Shown here piece by piece: positions 10,152 through 25,100 of a stretch of DNA of 64,000 nt. This DNA is from Trichostrongylus colubriformis (lineage: Eukaryota > Nematoda > Chromadorea > Rhabditida > Trichostrongylidae): contig OZ022259.1 in NCBI GenBank assembly GCA_963978905.1, positions 52,160,727 through 52,224,726 of the forward strand. Direction: 5' to 3'. A program made the translations under genes and the position numbers. Each line of letters opens with the position of its first letter. The stretch's first letter is position 1. Under the pieces are notes generated by a model that worked only from the letters and a program-made list of their open reading frames with translations, ran no database searches and was not told the origin of the DNA.

Positions 10152-13100
10152 GTGAGTAACCTGGCCAATACCGTCAGGAAAGCTTTATGTAAGCGTGATC
10201 ACAAATTGATCATGATGTCACAGTGAGTCCAACAGTTTCGAGATCTGTTGTCAAGCATCATAAAGACCTCGATAAGTTCATTTCTTGCATTGCCATAAAG
10301 AGAAAGAGCTGGCAGTTACCCCACTCAAAAGGCTAATGCAGGTGGATCCATGCGAAGACTTTTATCAGTTTTCATGCGGGAATTGGATAGTTAATACAAA
10401 TGACACTTTGATGAATTGGGAGGCAATATCACCACTCATTAAAATGTCTCGTCTGTATGAACAGGAACAGAGAGGTCAGTGAGTTTGGTAAACACAAAAA
10501 GCTGTCGAAATCTGGTCATAGTTTCTCGAGCAGCGATCATGATTAGTTACTGCTGAGGAAAATGTGATGTTTTTTGATCTTCAGTCTCAAAAGCCCATAT
10601 CTCTGATCAAGCTTAAAGCAACTGATTGGGAGCCCTTCACTTCATACACATCTGTCAACAGTAAGCAGACATACGTGTAGCTAAGCATTGCTTGAATTTT
10701 GAAGATGAGCAGATTTTCCCCTTTTTGCTAGCGCTTGTTGTGTGAATACTCGATGACGTGTAGTTCCTTTTTCGGATCTGCGTTATATTCTTGAATTCAC
10801 AGCCAACGCGGCTCCTATTGCTGTGCAGTATACATTGCCCTTGATCATTGTGGAGCACTTTCAATCTCATAACAGTTCAGTGGAGTTTTACATCTCATCC
10901 ACGTCCCATTCATTCGATACTTCAATGCGTTACATACAGCAAACACACGGCCTACATCAGCTAAAATGATTCATGGTTATCGGACGTCCATCTCTTCGAT
11001 ATCTTCCACAGAGCGGTCTTTGCCTGGCTTTTTGCTTCCCTGAGAAATCGGTCAGCTGTTCTTCTTGACGTTTAGTCATGAGAGACTCCCAGTATTACAA
11101 GCCATTCCTTCACCTTGACCCTTCGCTTCTGAGCTATCTCTTAGCATAAAATCCTTTATCGTGACATCCAGAGTGAGTAAAAAGGTTGAACTTAGAGCTG
11201 ACGACAAATTCAAGATTTTTTTGCGAGTTTGACCATCAGTTTACTTGTTTGGCTTGAATTGAGGTTGAAGTTTCTGCCTCTATACATGCAACTTTCGTAT
11301 GAGGTATATCGTATTTCCTTCGTATTTCCTTGTTTTGGCTACGCCATCCTTGGCCAGCGTCATCAGCTCTTGCAGACTGCCTTTCCTGCAGAGCGTTAGT
11401 TTTGCGAAATGTTTGCACGGCTCCTTACGCTGTTGAACTATTTGCTGTTGGGCCTCCGCGTGCCAGAACACAACCAAGAGCATGGTCCAGCGTGCTCTTG
11501 GCACTACCGTTCCCCAATCAATGACTACCTTTTTTAAGTGGCTCTGCTTGGCTGCAGGGTCTAGGCTCTTTCATTAAAAAAAGGAACTCTCATATGCTTA
11601 AAAGGGAACTTTCATATGGGTCCTTTTGGAATACCCATGACGCAGATTTTCGAATTGATGGTGACTCTTTTCTAAAGCTGTTTCAATCTTAACGGTGTTT
11701 GTTCGGTAAATAGGTCCTACGCCGAAATCATCAATAAGGTGAGGGAGCGGTTGGTTGGGAACAACATTCTTTCCACTTTCATCACTTCCGTGACCCTTAC
11801 TAGAACGAACACTTATGTTGTCATAGTAGAGTGTCTCTACATGTTGAACAAATTTTCGTGGATGAAAAGGAACAAAGCACGTGCCAGTGACGTGTCACTC
11901 CCAAAGGCACATACCTCATGCATCTTCGAGCTGAGATTATTGAAAGCGGTTATGTCAATGCATTTTCTGTGGTTAATCCCAGCGTAAAAAGGACCTTAAG
12001 ATGTATCGCCTATCCTAAAATTGTATTTTCTGCAGAACATTGACCTTGACACCATATTTATGGCGCCTTTGTAAATAGTCACATCCCGTTTGCATTCCAC
12101 TTCCACTCCAGAGCAGTTTTTGAGTTTCCGTCTCCGCTAGGAATGTGCTCCAGGTTGCTACTCGTGAGCCTATGGCTTACAAAGCTGAACTTACTGCCTC
12201 CAACTTACAATTTCGGAGTCCTTAACCATTGGCATTTCTTTACGCAGTTCCCTTCGCTTGGTACCCTTCTCGAACCTTCTCTGTCACTGCCTGTGCAACT
12301 CTTCATATCATCCGTACCTATGAGATAATCCATCCAACGGAATTGGTCTTATCGCTCCAATGAGGCTCAGATGCTATTAGACCAGAGTTTGGAAGTCTAT
12401 TTTCGACTAAATAGAAGTGAGAACGGACTCAATGGTATTGCAGTCACAGAAAATTCATTAATTCAGAAAATTTCATACGCAATTTCAGAAGTGCTGAATT
12501 CGACAGAGCAGTCAAAATCCGATGCTATTACGCAGGCTCGCAAGCTTTATCACAGTTGCATTGGGGCTGAAGAAGAGTGGAATTCCACCGGACTTTCTGG
12601 TATTCACTACGTCATGGGTAAAATCGGAGTAAGCTTCGTAACGTTCTTCGTCCTTTATTTCTAACCATTCGAGTCGGCTGAGTGACACTGGCCTACTCCT
12701 TTTCACTTCAGTCGGTTCCGGAACCTTCAAAATTTGAAGGAAAGGTAGATAGATTGACCACTTTAATTGTGCAGAGCGATGAGATATGATATAGGATCGC
12801 TAAAGTCTCACCGAGCTTCATGAACATAAATTTATGATAATCCTTTTAGAATTTGCGCGACAGCGTTGCCACCTTTAACAATGATCCATGGAATCGCTCA
12901 GCGCCCTACCATAAAAAGCATGCAAATAAAGTGAAATTGCATTCTTATCGGAAGCATAGTTTGAATTCAGAAATTCGGCATCTTCCCGATGCTAAGCGAA
13001 GACCCCTTCGACGAGGCTCAGTTTAACGCAAAATTTGATTTCACTTGGCTACTTGCATACTTCAACCAAAACGACACTGTGCTGGACGTCATCGTTCCAG

Positions 13101-16100
13101 ATATCTATCTGGAGTCCTTCGCTACTGGGAGAATCTCGGTAAGTTTTCATCATCTTGCTATTTCTTTTCCGGGCAGTAGGAGCGAATCTATAATGATGGT
13201 TCCCGCTCAAACAAAGCAAAAGCACGAGAGGCCGGGAAACCCGAGAAAATGGACTATCACTCCTTCTGCCGATTCGCAGTCACTGAAATGGTTAGGGATG
13301 TGCTTTACTTTATCGGTCGGTTACGCGAATATGCATATGCGTTCATAGCAGTGTGCACAGTTCAGTAGTGCGCTCGCCTCAAAGTTTGCCGGCCAATAGA
13401 AGGCATTGTTGGGGAGCGCGAAGCAGACACTCCACTGTTAATTAAAATGCCGGCACATTCTGTCTCCTTGGACCCACTGCTATCTTTCATAGCTAACATG
13501 ATCCACAGTGCTAAGCAAATTTTTGCTCTTCAGTCCGCTAGGTAAAGGTTGAGGGTTTACCAGGTAATTGTCGTATATGAGTTGAACCTGTTTGAGCTAC
13601 GCGATCTACCTCGTGCGTTACATAGTACTGGTGAGCTGCGGGCTACACATAATTTGAAGAGAAGTAACTCAGCGATGTGGTTCAGCAAGAGCAAGAATAG
13701 GATAGCAAGAGCAAGAGCAAGAATAGACCGTGCAGTTCCATTGAATTCACATTTATACGGGTGAAATCATCCAGTGGTGTCACCTATTAGACATAGTGAT
13801 CGCAGTTCTGCGACTGCACCCCATGGTGATTCACTATCCGCTTTTGACCATTTGCGCGCATCGTGATCCCTAACTGAGCCTTTCAGAACCTGGTGAAAGG
13901 CTGCAATCGTTTTTATCCACTCAATTTTCACTCATTGCTCGGTATAGCCCAAACGGCACTTCTCTTCCGACAACCCAACATACCCACAGGCCATTCCAGT
14001 ATGTTGGCACCTAGTGCGACGTTAGCACACCTCAGAATGACGCAAGAGTACGAAGTACGTTTTTGTATAAGCACGAGGTGTTATCAATACGATAATATGG
14101 TCTTACAATGATACTCCAACCCATCAGTTTCTCCCTACTTAGCTCAGTAACTATGCTTTATGGACGCCTTTATCATTATCACTCATTTGCGGATGGACAA
14201 GTACAACACGCAATGTTGCTGGTTTATATAATAGAAGGATTACGGCTAACATGGTGTGAAGTTAAAATTTCACAAATTCTTGCCACTTCAGTTCTCGTTT
14301 GTTGATCTTTTCTCAGTCCATTAAAAAAGCCTGATATATTTATCATTTCGAACAATTTTCAAAGATGAGCTTCGTAAGGAACAGTAACAGATACTCTGAG
14401 GGGAGGCAAAAAGAAGAAAATAAAGTAACTACACAGATTCATTTTTATGCAATGACGGTTATCCCTTTCAGTTTATGCCAAGGGAAACGTTGTTCTCATA
14501 CCTGGGTACAGATTTCACACGAAAGTTGCAGATGGATTTCACTGAATTTCTTCTTCGTCTGGTAGGTAGCTGTCCATTGCCTTAATAAGACTTCTACGAA
14601 ACTCAAGTTCTAATCTTTCCCACCCATACCAGGGAAGGGTTTCAACTTTCCATTGAACTTGGTATCGAGACCCGAATGGATCCATAGAGCTCTAACTACT
14701 AGTTATACTGTGAAAACAAAAACTGCAAAATGTTCCGTCAACATCCACCGTGACCCAGTTGTAGTTCCCCAGTCTACAGACATGAAATGGCGGATTTGCT
14801 TCTCCCCCGGTGCTATTCTGCTGCATTTTGCTTTTGATCGTCTTTAAGTGCTTTTCTGTCACTGCTCATCAAGCTTCGGCTTGTGAAAGGCTGCCCAATT
14901 TTCTATGCATAACGAGGAGGTCTATCATGAAATTAGAGACTGTTGCACTCTGAAGCAGTCAATTCGGGAGAATTGTAGGGCAAAGGCGGCCTCTAAGTGG
15001 AAAAAAACTGGGCAAACCGGCGAGTAAATAATCACCATATTTATCAAGTCTGCTTATCGTACCTAACCCCGAACTTTTGTGAACGTTCTACCATTTAGAT
15101 GTCCGGTTGATTGCTTTCATTTTTTGAATTTGACTATTCCACCAACATCCATGCTTTCTGACGGTATCTTTGAATATATACTCAAGCGTTATATGGTTAC
15201 AGCAAAGTAAGACCGGTGAAACCTAACGATAATTTAGTGAATGGGACGGGGATCAGACTACTGCCAAAATCGTCACTATGTTGGTGAATAATAAATACTA
15301 AAATATGACATCCACTTCAACTGGCCACCTGTGAAATTCAATCGAGGCAGCGAGTAAAATGAAAACGGAGCAAAATGTAGAATGGAGCAGTAAAGGTTTC
15401 TTCTAATGGTACATGGATTAGCGTTAAACATTGAAACATATAAGTATATACAGGGGGTGCCAAAAAAGTAATTTTGCTCACCGCCCACATCCGCCTATTA
15501 TGCAAAACCTAGGAAAACGATATAAATAAAAGTATTGGGGCAAAATATTCCCGAAATGTTCCTCTAAAAACAGGAACAAGCTAAGACTCACTACTTTCAC
15601 TTTCATAAAAATATGGAACCGTCAAGCGGCGCAGTCGGGCTTCAGAGCACCCACGGTATCATAGTCCCCTTAAAACAGTGGAGCCGTGTTCCATGGTAGG
15701 CGTTTTGTGGGAAGCTTCCTAAAAATTGGCCCTTCGGATCGTGGAAGTCACAGAGCCCTTGCTGCTCGGACAAGGCTGCTATGATCCGAAGTATCACTTT
15801 TCATGCCTCAAACCTGCCCCCGGAGGGGTTTCAGTGGCAATGGCACGTTCTGGCTCCTGGAAAAGAAGGGCGTCGGGAACCCGGAAAACACGAAATATTC
15901 AAGAACACTACCCAGTATGAATCCCCTCAGGTACCCAGAGTGAACGGACCTTAGCAAGATTGTGAACGAGGGCGACGAATTTTTGGATTTTGCCCAGTTG
16001 GGGTGACACATCTTGTTCACTCGGAGCAAGCAACCGTTCCTGCTCGTGCAGAAGGCTGTAACGGAAAACAGTGATAGATGAGGTCTGCTCTTCACTTAAG

Positions 16101-19100
16101 GGATGAAAATACCTGGTCGGAATTTGCCGAAGTTCGATTAATTTGGGGTTGGAAGTGGAGGACAAATATTACTTTTTTTTGGCACGCCCTGTATATAGGA
16201 GATGCGAAAATGAAAACTAATCCTCAGACTTCTAATAAGGAGAGATAGACAATCTTGCATTTCTTCGACTATAGCGTGTTGAACCTAACCAATTAGCGAC
16301 CTCGCCAATTTTTGAAAACTGGTGTTTACGGACGATTCGATTGTGGCCGGCGGCTTGCTGTCAGCCATATGTAGCTGGTCTAACGGGATCATTCTCGTTT
16401 CTTCTTGTTTTTTACTGATTGTTGTTTTCTCTTTGGAGTCAGGGATGTTTGTTCACTGTGCTCGGCGCCTACTCTATTTTTGCCTTAGCTACAGGAACTG
16501 AAGAGACTTCTTCCCACTTCACTAGGGCTCAGGCAAAAATGCAGTCTTGAACGTGCAGTGAGACGATTGTAGTGACAATGAGAGAAAACAGATCAAAAAT
16601 GGTGCCTACCTCCAGTGCATTAAGCAACGTTTATGGTGGTGTAATAAATAAGTAGCGGCATGGCGGAATCTGGGGTTTTAGGCAGCGTTCGTAGTGGTGT
16701 GAATTTGCACTTTTAGGGTATTTTGAATTGGTGGAAAATGGTAGAGACACCTACTAGTTGAGCGCGCAATTTCGGTTTTTGTAAGAATTCGGAATTTCGG
16801 GGGGCCGTTTTCCAGGCTCTACCTAGTTGAAGGAATTGGAAAAATGAAAAGTACAATTCCGCTTTTTCGCGAAAACACAGATCCCACCTTTGTGAACGCT
16901 GTCTTATGAATATGTACAATAGTTAAATTTGCGAAGAAGGATTGGATAAGTATCGTTTTCCTTGAACTCTCTGATTCTCGCCGGCTGATGTGCACAACTG
17001 CCATGATTCCCTTGATCGATGCGTATCGTTATCCGGCACTATACAATTCGCACTACCCCAAAAATGGCGAGTGAGGCTGAAAAATGAACTTTGCCGAAAT
17101 TTAACCTACGTAAGTTATTTAGAAGCTAATCACTCGTGACATTCGTTTGAAGTGCGGTGTCGGAAGTACGGGTAAAAATAAACAAGCTCGTCGTTTTGGG
17201 TGTCTACCGATGACGGTGCTTAAAATGAACGCCACATTTGTGGTTAGCACTCTGAACCATAGGTGAAGTTCTAGTGCTAACTATTTTCTTTTTGCCCAGC
17301 TGACGGTTTTGGGATGCTTTATAAGAGTACGCGTCGCTTCTTCCGGTCCACGGCGTGAATCACAGCAGATAGGTGCAAGCAGTTGTTTAACTCAAAAATT
17401 TTCTCAAATGTCTGAAATTAGGGGATCCATGAGACGTCTGTCATCCTCATATGGCTGATATGGTCCAAACTAGCCAACTTAGTGTCAGTCACCGGTGAAA
17501 GACACGGTCGCGAATGGGATATCGGAAACCACCACTGATAGAAAGATGCATATCGAGCTGAGATGTGGTTTTATGAGTAAAAATTTGCATAAATTTGTCA
17601 AAGTTTTTCTACAATATATCACAAATATAGATGTGGCGTAGGCCTCTCCTGTTTCAGATGAAACTGATAGCAGCCGATATAGGTATCAATTACCACAAAA
17701 CTAACACGCAATCGGATATCTTGGCCTTGAGGATTTTCATGAGCAAGATTTATGGACTGTCGAGATCAATTTCGGCAAAATCAATGAATTTGAGTAAGGT
17801 GGACGAAACAATTTATAAGGTAGCACATTCATGACCTCAGATTCGGTGCGAAGACAACAACCAAATATTATTTGGGAACGGGGGGGGGGATGTTTGGGGC
17901 AAGCCAATGGTGTTTCGCTCATTACTCTAGCTAGGCGCACCAAATGCATCTGAAGCAACAACTGAAATGTTGTTTCGTAGAAAACGGCTAATGTGAAAAC
18001 AAAGAACCAGCAGCGGTGCGGATTTTGCCTCAGTTTAGAGGAAAGGAGCTCCGATATAAGTAATGATACAAGAAGGAGGTTTCGCATATCATATTGGTCC
18101 ATAAATGCGGTGGCTCTTCTTCTGTTACAACGATGATAATCAGTGTCACAGGCCGTATGCCATTGTATCTGTCTTTTGATCCCGCAGCGTTGTCCCTGTC
18201 ATGAATGTGAGGGGGACACTGACCGTTGTTGACTTAAGCCGATTAATAAAAGCCGACGAAGAGCGTCCTTTGGACGGAGTTGCACTTCGAAAGTTGCACA
18301 TCACTAAATCTGTTGCTGTCTCTATGATAACCCACATGAAAACCATGGTTAGCATGTTGGATTTGAAACGGATAATTATGGCGAATGACCAGGACTCATA
18401 ATAACAGCCAAGCACCGCTAAGGTGAGTTAAATGGAAAGTGTCAACGAATCCGTAACAGTTAACAGTCTTCAGACTCCAACCAGGATATTGATCCCCACA
18501 AATCCCCCAAAGGTGGACGGGGACAAAATGGTGAGTGGCCGAACTAACATCTGTTTGTGAATACTGATAAGAGCAAGAATAAGTGATGAAAGTCGGGTCC
18601 AATACATCGAACACTACTGCATCACCGTTATAGCACAGTTGTTAGACGCTCAGTATGTGAGTTTATTTTACCCCTGTTCCGATAAGAGTAGACAAACAGT
18701 GTTGATGCGTATTAAACCATATGGTTGGTCTATAAGTTCCGGAGCACTCACATTTGCTACTATGAAAATCGCTGAAGGAATCTCGATGTTTCGCTACTTG
18801 TGTGATGTGTGTTACTAACCTGCGCTCTGATTAGCTAACAACTCATTCTCCCGCCGCATGTATTGACAATAATACGAAATTTATTACAAGCCTTCTAGGC
18901 CTGATTTTGCGTGCACGGCTAGGGATATTCCAGTGACCTCGTAGTAGGCAAGATCCGCTACACAACAGAAAATGCTGCGGTTAGCCATGTCCAACTGCCT
19001 AGGAGTAATCTGAAGCAGGATGGATATGTCGTACCATCGGTTCTCCCTTGCGAAGTCCGACACGCTTTTTCGTCGTTGAAGAATGGTACAGCACCCGGCA

Positions 19101-22100
19101 TCGACAGGATCAGACCGGACCATCTGAAGAATCTTCCGCCAGTTATCGTCAAGGCACTGGCCCGACTCTTCACACGCTACCTGTCGGAATGCAAAGTACC
19201 CACATCGTGGAAAAGCTGCAGGACTGTGTTGCTGTATAAGAAGGGAGATCCACACGACATTGGCAATTATCGTCCATTCTGCCTGCTGTCTGTAGTCTAC
19301 AAGCTCTTCACTCGTGTCATCTTGAATAGGTTTGGTAGAACTTTAGACGAAGGACAGCCATGCGAGCAAGCAGGGTTTCGGAGAGGATCCAGTACAATCG
19401 GTCACATCCACACGGTCACTACGCTCATTGAAGTATCGCGAGAGCACAAGATGCCGTTATGTCTCACATTCATCGATTTGAAGAAAGCCTTCGATTCCGT
19501 TGAGACAGAAGCGGTTATCAAAGCCCTGGGAAACCAGGGACTACCTACTCAGTATAAGAGTACTTCGTGAGCTCTACAGCAACTTCACGACCAGGATCTC
19601 GCCATTCTATGAGGAAGTCATCATTGACGTGAAGAGAGGGGTTCGACAAGGCGACACTATCTCGCCAAAACTATTCAGCGCCGCTCTTGAGAAATGGGAG
19701 TGAAGGTCGATGGCCGGCATCTTCACCACCTCCGCTTCGCTGACGACATTGTGCTAATAATACCAACAATCCAGCAAGCGGAACGGATGCTAGCCAATTT
19801 CGACTGCGAGTGTGGAAAGATCGGTCTGCAGCCGAACGTGACGAAGACGATGTTCATGAGAAACGGATTGGTATCTGACGCCTCATTCACGCTCAACGGA
19901 ACGAACATCACCGAATGCTTCAGCTACGTGTACTTAGGTCGGGAAGTCAATATGATGAACGACTCAGCACCAGAGCTGAGCAGGAGGAAAAGAGCAGCTT
20001 GGGGAGCCTTCAAGACCATCGAGGGAGTAGTGAAGAAGACAAAGAACATCCGACTCTGCGCCCATATCTCCGATTCCGCTGTCCTTCCTGCCCTAACATA
20101 CGCCTTAGAGACTTGAACTCTACGTAAGCAGAAGGAGCATGCGGTCGGCGTCATCCGACGCGCCATCGAAAGGACGATGCTCGGAATATCCCGATACACG
20201 CAAGTGCAGAGGGGAATCCGGAGTTCCGAACTCGGTCGTCGATCAAAGATCTGGGACTCCGTCGGATTTGCCAAGAAATCGAAGATTAGATGAGCCGGAC
20301 ACGTCATGCGATATCGCGATGACCGTTGGAGCAGAGCGGTTACCGACTGGATCCCTCGGGACGTCAAACGAACACCTGGACGACCGCCGGCCCGATGGTC
20401 ACTTCTTAACGCAAGCTCTGCGCGAAAGGAACGAGACGCCACGTGTCTCAGGAGTCGGAAACGTACACTGGACTGCTTTGGCTCGCGTTAAAGACGAATG
20501 GAGACGATGCTGGCGCGCGCTCGAGGCTCTCGGTAAACAACGGGACGACAGGTGATACAGGTGATACTACAAACACCTACACTCATCGGGAGCCTCTTAT
20601 AAAAGTTTGTCATATATCTATGGACATTCAGCATTAGTTGAAAATGTGAGCAGTCCAGTTGTCATCAGGTGCGCTTAATCTAGGAACACAACGAAATGTG
20701 CTTACTCACTGGTCATTTAACACTCAAGCTATTCTTGCTGTTAATAGTGAGCGCCGTGTCGGTTCTATTCAACTCACTCGTTATCGGTTTTCATCCGACT
20801 TCATCAAAAGTAATTCCTACACACCTTGTGAAACTCATCACTTTTAATCAATTTGGCTCAGTCACCGTCAGTGTCTCCCTACCAATCCCTTTGATGTCAG
20901 TGGGACCAACGCTCTATTGCCGACCCTGAAAGGAGATATTTACTTTTCCATGCTCTTATAGGCCTTCACCAGTTGTTATCTCTTTGGATCCCTCACCGCT
21001 GATGTCCCCGTCCCGTCTTCCAGATATAGTGTGAGTGCCAAGACCATGGAGTTGAGGTGAAAAGCGCAGCAAATTATGTAGCATTTTTGCTTAGCCACTT
21101 CTCAGCCCTTCTGAGTTGTTATCACTTCGGGTCTCCCACCACCAATGTCTCTGTACCACACCCAAAACAGCTATGAATGTCAAGGTTCAGGGTCAACGGG
21201 AAAAGCGTAACGTACAGGCACTCACCACTATCTTATCAGTTGCTATCATATTCGACCACTCACTACTGATTTTTGCGAGCTGATGTCTCCGAGGTACTGT
21301 GCGTAACAGCTATGGTTGTGAACGCTTTACCACGAACTCGATAAGCTCAACGGACTTGATGGTCCACACGCTTCAACGCTATTTGTGAGCCCCTTATGAT
21401 CTCTTATCAGTCCTTCACCGTTGATGTCCTACTTTTGCTGCGGCGCAAACTATGAATTTGGTAACAAACAAGCTAACACTTGCACACAAAGACAGACAAA
21501 CGTACTTAGCGCATTATATATGGTTGAATAACATGATGATTTGCAATAAAAAATCTATTGCAGAGCTATTTGAAAAAATCCTCCAGGTAAGAAATGTAAT
21601 CGAAGTAGATGTGCGCTCACATATAATTGCGAAACTCCAGCTAAAACTAAAAAAAAAATTCCTTTACTGTTATTAAAAACGCCGTATTCCTTCTCTTTGA
21701 AATGATACAACGACCTCATGTTTTCTAGTCGCTTTCAACAATCACTTGCTGAAGCTTCTTAGTTGTCGCACATGGCATCTTCCTTCTCAGTTAATAGCAG
21801 AAAAAAACTGCACTCTGATTTGAGAAATATTAATTTACCGTAAATTGAAGGCTGGGGATGTACGAATGTCGGATCGCACAAAGATTGCGACGGTGTCACT
21901 CGGTCTTCATCAATTTCAGCTGAATTCTGCACTGTATAAAACCACAGGAGGTGTTGAAGGTCCTCCTAATCTTTTTTATAGACGCGTGCAGCATCTCAAA
22001 AGAGGAGTTAAGTTTTTTATTGGATCTCGCCAATGAACAAGATCTTTGCCGAAGTTCAGTGTGTTAATAAAGGCTGTTCATCAGCTTCAGAAGAAATGCG

Positions 22101-25100
22101 AGCCCGTTTTCAGGCGAGAATTGAACAGGGCCTTGTTCATGGTTAGAAGAAAACCTGAGCTATTTCGCCAAGGGGGATGAGAACAGATTGGAATGTTTAT
22201 AAGGAGAAGGTGTCATGGTGTGGGGTCAAAAGCACTTTCGAGCTCTTGTTTGGTACTGCAAGGGTGAACCATACGGATATTGTGTCATTTCCCTCAGCGT
22301 GCTCGTCCAAATCTGCACCAAAATGTTGTTTTCATGCAAACTAATGGGCCAGTTCATCGTGATGAAGCTGTCATTCAATCGACCTTGTGACCTGGCCAGC
22401 TATTTCATACATTATCCGGTGAAAAGTGCGTAGAGTTTTATGGTGAAAAGGATTAGGGGAGCCATTTAGATATCATAGATGTTCAGCAGGCTATCACTGG
22501 AGCACCAGATGGATTAAAAATCTCCAGTGGGAATAATTACCCAGATACTTAGATGGCCCGTCTTCACTGGCTGTGCGGGCCCCAACACGATTTCCATTCG
22601 GTTCGTTCTTTCGCGATCGTCATCCAGCTCGTTCGTTGGCTTCGTTGGTGGCGACCACGAGAATCAGACGTTCTGGAATTTCTCATTAGTTTACCGTGTT
22701 CAACGAACACAACTCCCCATCTTTTGGGAGGTCTTCCTCGACGTGGGCAATCCCAGGGGATCCACTCCACTGTTCTTCTTGTCCACCTATCGTCTTCTCT
22801 CCGCATTATATGACCGGCCCATCGGTGTTTGGCCTTCGATGCGTATTCCGTAGGGTCTCGTAGACGAGACATCTGCCTCAAATGGAGCTGCGAAGCCCGG
22901 CACGATATTGAGATAGCCGGGTGTATTTCAGAAGACATCTCTCGAGTGCTCTGTGAGTCACCTGCAAGGACTTCGCCGTGGCTGACGTATCAGGCCACGT
23001 CTCGGCAGCGTAACACAGAGCAGAAAGGACTGTCGAGTCGAATAGACGGGCGCGTAAGTCAGGATCCTTTAGCTGGTCGGTGGCCTCTTTAGTAGACCCG
23101 TAGGCTGACCATGCAGCTCTCCTTCTTCTGTCGAGCTCTTCCTTCATGTCGTTGTCCATGTTCATGGAACCCTAAAGATGGACGTACGACTTCGTTTCGG
23201 CGATGGGAGAGCCGTCGATTTTGACATTTCCTCCATCGCACCAGGCGATCTACATGAATTGTGTCTTCATCTGTTTGATCCGCTGTCCGATCTTACGTCC
23301 GGCTTCGTTCAGCTCTCGGAGCATCGTCTCTGCTTCATTGGTACTACGCGAAAAGATGACGATGTCTGCGAAACGAAGGTTCGAGAGGAATTTTCTGTCC
23401 ATACATATGCCCTTGTCGTCCCAGTCGAGCGACTTCATCACCCACTGCAATGCGGCTGTAAACAGCTTCGGCGAGATGGTGTCGCCTTGCCTAACGCCCT
23501 TTCCGATGGAGATGTTGATTGGGCGTTGGACGAGCTGTATTGTCGTAGAACAGCGGTGGTAGCAGTCAGCCAGTGATCGAATATAGGACGCGTCCTCTCT
23601 TTGGTCGACCAACGCAGACAGGATAGCATTCGTTTCGACGCTGTCAAAGGCCTTTTCGTAATCGACGAAGGTTAGGACGAGGAGAAGATGGTAATCCCTG
23701 CAGACTTCAATGACCATCGCGACGGTTTGAATGTGGTCCATGCAGCTGAATCCCTGACGGAATCCAGCTTGTTCGTACGGCTGGGCCTCATCCAATGTGC
23801 GCGACATTCGCGTTAGGATGATCTTCGTGAAAAGCTTGTAGAGCACGCTCAGCAAGCTAATCGGTCGGTAGTTGCGAAGATCGTCCCTGTCACCTTTCTT
23901 GTGCAAGATGACAGTGCGCGAACTCCTCCACTGATCCGGGATCCGCTCCTTCTGAAGGTAGAACGTCATATGTGCCGCGAGTAGTGAGTGCAGGTCGTGG
24001 TTTCCTGCTCGAAGAAGATCGGCAGGGAACTTGCCTGGCCCTGGAGCCGTGCCGCTCTTCATACTCCTAATTGCGACTCGCACTTCAGACGGCAGAATCC
24101 TTAGTGGTGTTCCATCAGTGGGGATGTCTGGATCTGGCGGGGTAGTGTGCAACGGAACAGATTGGTGTAGAACCTCTCCGTGATCGACTCCATTTCGTAA
24201 CGGGAAGTAGTGACAGTTCCGTCTTCAGTTTTCAATGATGATAACGGAATACTGAACTCGTTGAGGTCCCGACGGCACTTTTTCAGACTTCGTCTTTCCT
24301 GCGCCGCCTCTAGAATTTTTCTCTTTCTGTACTGCGCAAGATCCTCCTGTAACGCATTTCTGCAACTGGCATTGATAATCAGTCGCTCGAGATGAGTTGC
24401 ATTTGAATCCAGCCTCAGACTTCTCCCCCTTTCAAGCAGCGTCTTGGTGTTCGATGCAATCTGATCGCTTCTGCTGATTGTTGAAGACATGCAAGATCAG
24501 CACAGGTTTGCAATCCTTTAAGAAGCAGCTCATAGTCTTCGGTCGGGTCCTCCGCGACTCGCCTGTCATAACGGGATAGTGCCTCGTTCAGAAGGTACTC
24601 GTCATACAGGACTTGCTTCCTCCCCTTCGGCCGGTGACAGGTGTTCTTCTCCAGTCGAATGTCGAACCTGATTTTGGCCCGAAAGGCGATGATCGGATCC
24701 ATACAGAAAGATGGCACCACGGAGGTGTCGTAGAGGCACCATCTTCTGTTTGTTAGAATGTGGTCGATCTCAGCATGAGTCGTGCCATTGGGTGACTTCC
24801 ATGTCCAGCGGCGGTGTTCCTTCTTCTCGAACAGCGAATTACCATGGAAGAGACGTGCTGCAGACATGAGGTCAACGAGACGACTTCCGTTGTCGTTCCT
24901 ATCGCCTATCCCGAATTTTCCGATCCTATGTTCCTCGCTGCTGCCTTTTCCTAACCTTGCGTTGAAGTCACCGACAACGAATTTGTAGAAGGATTTCTCT
25001 TTGCGGATGACTTCTTCCAGGTGTTCATAGAACGCATCCAATTCGGAATCGTCAGCTGCTGCATGTGGTGCGTAGCAGTTGATGATTGAGATGGTCTTCT

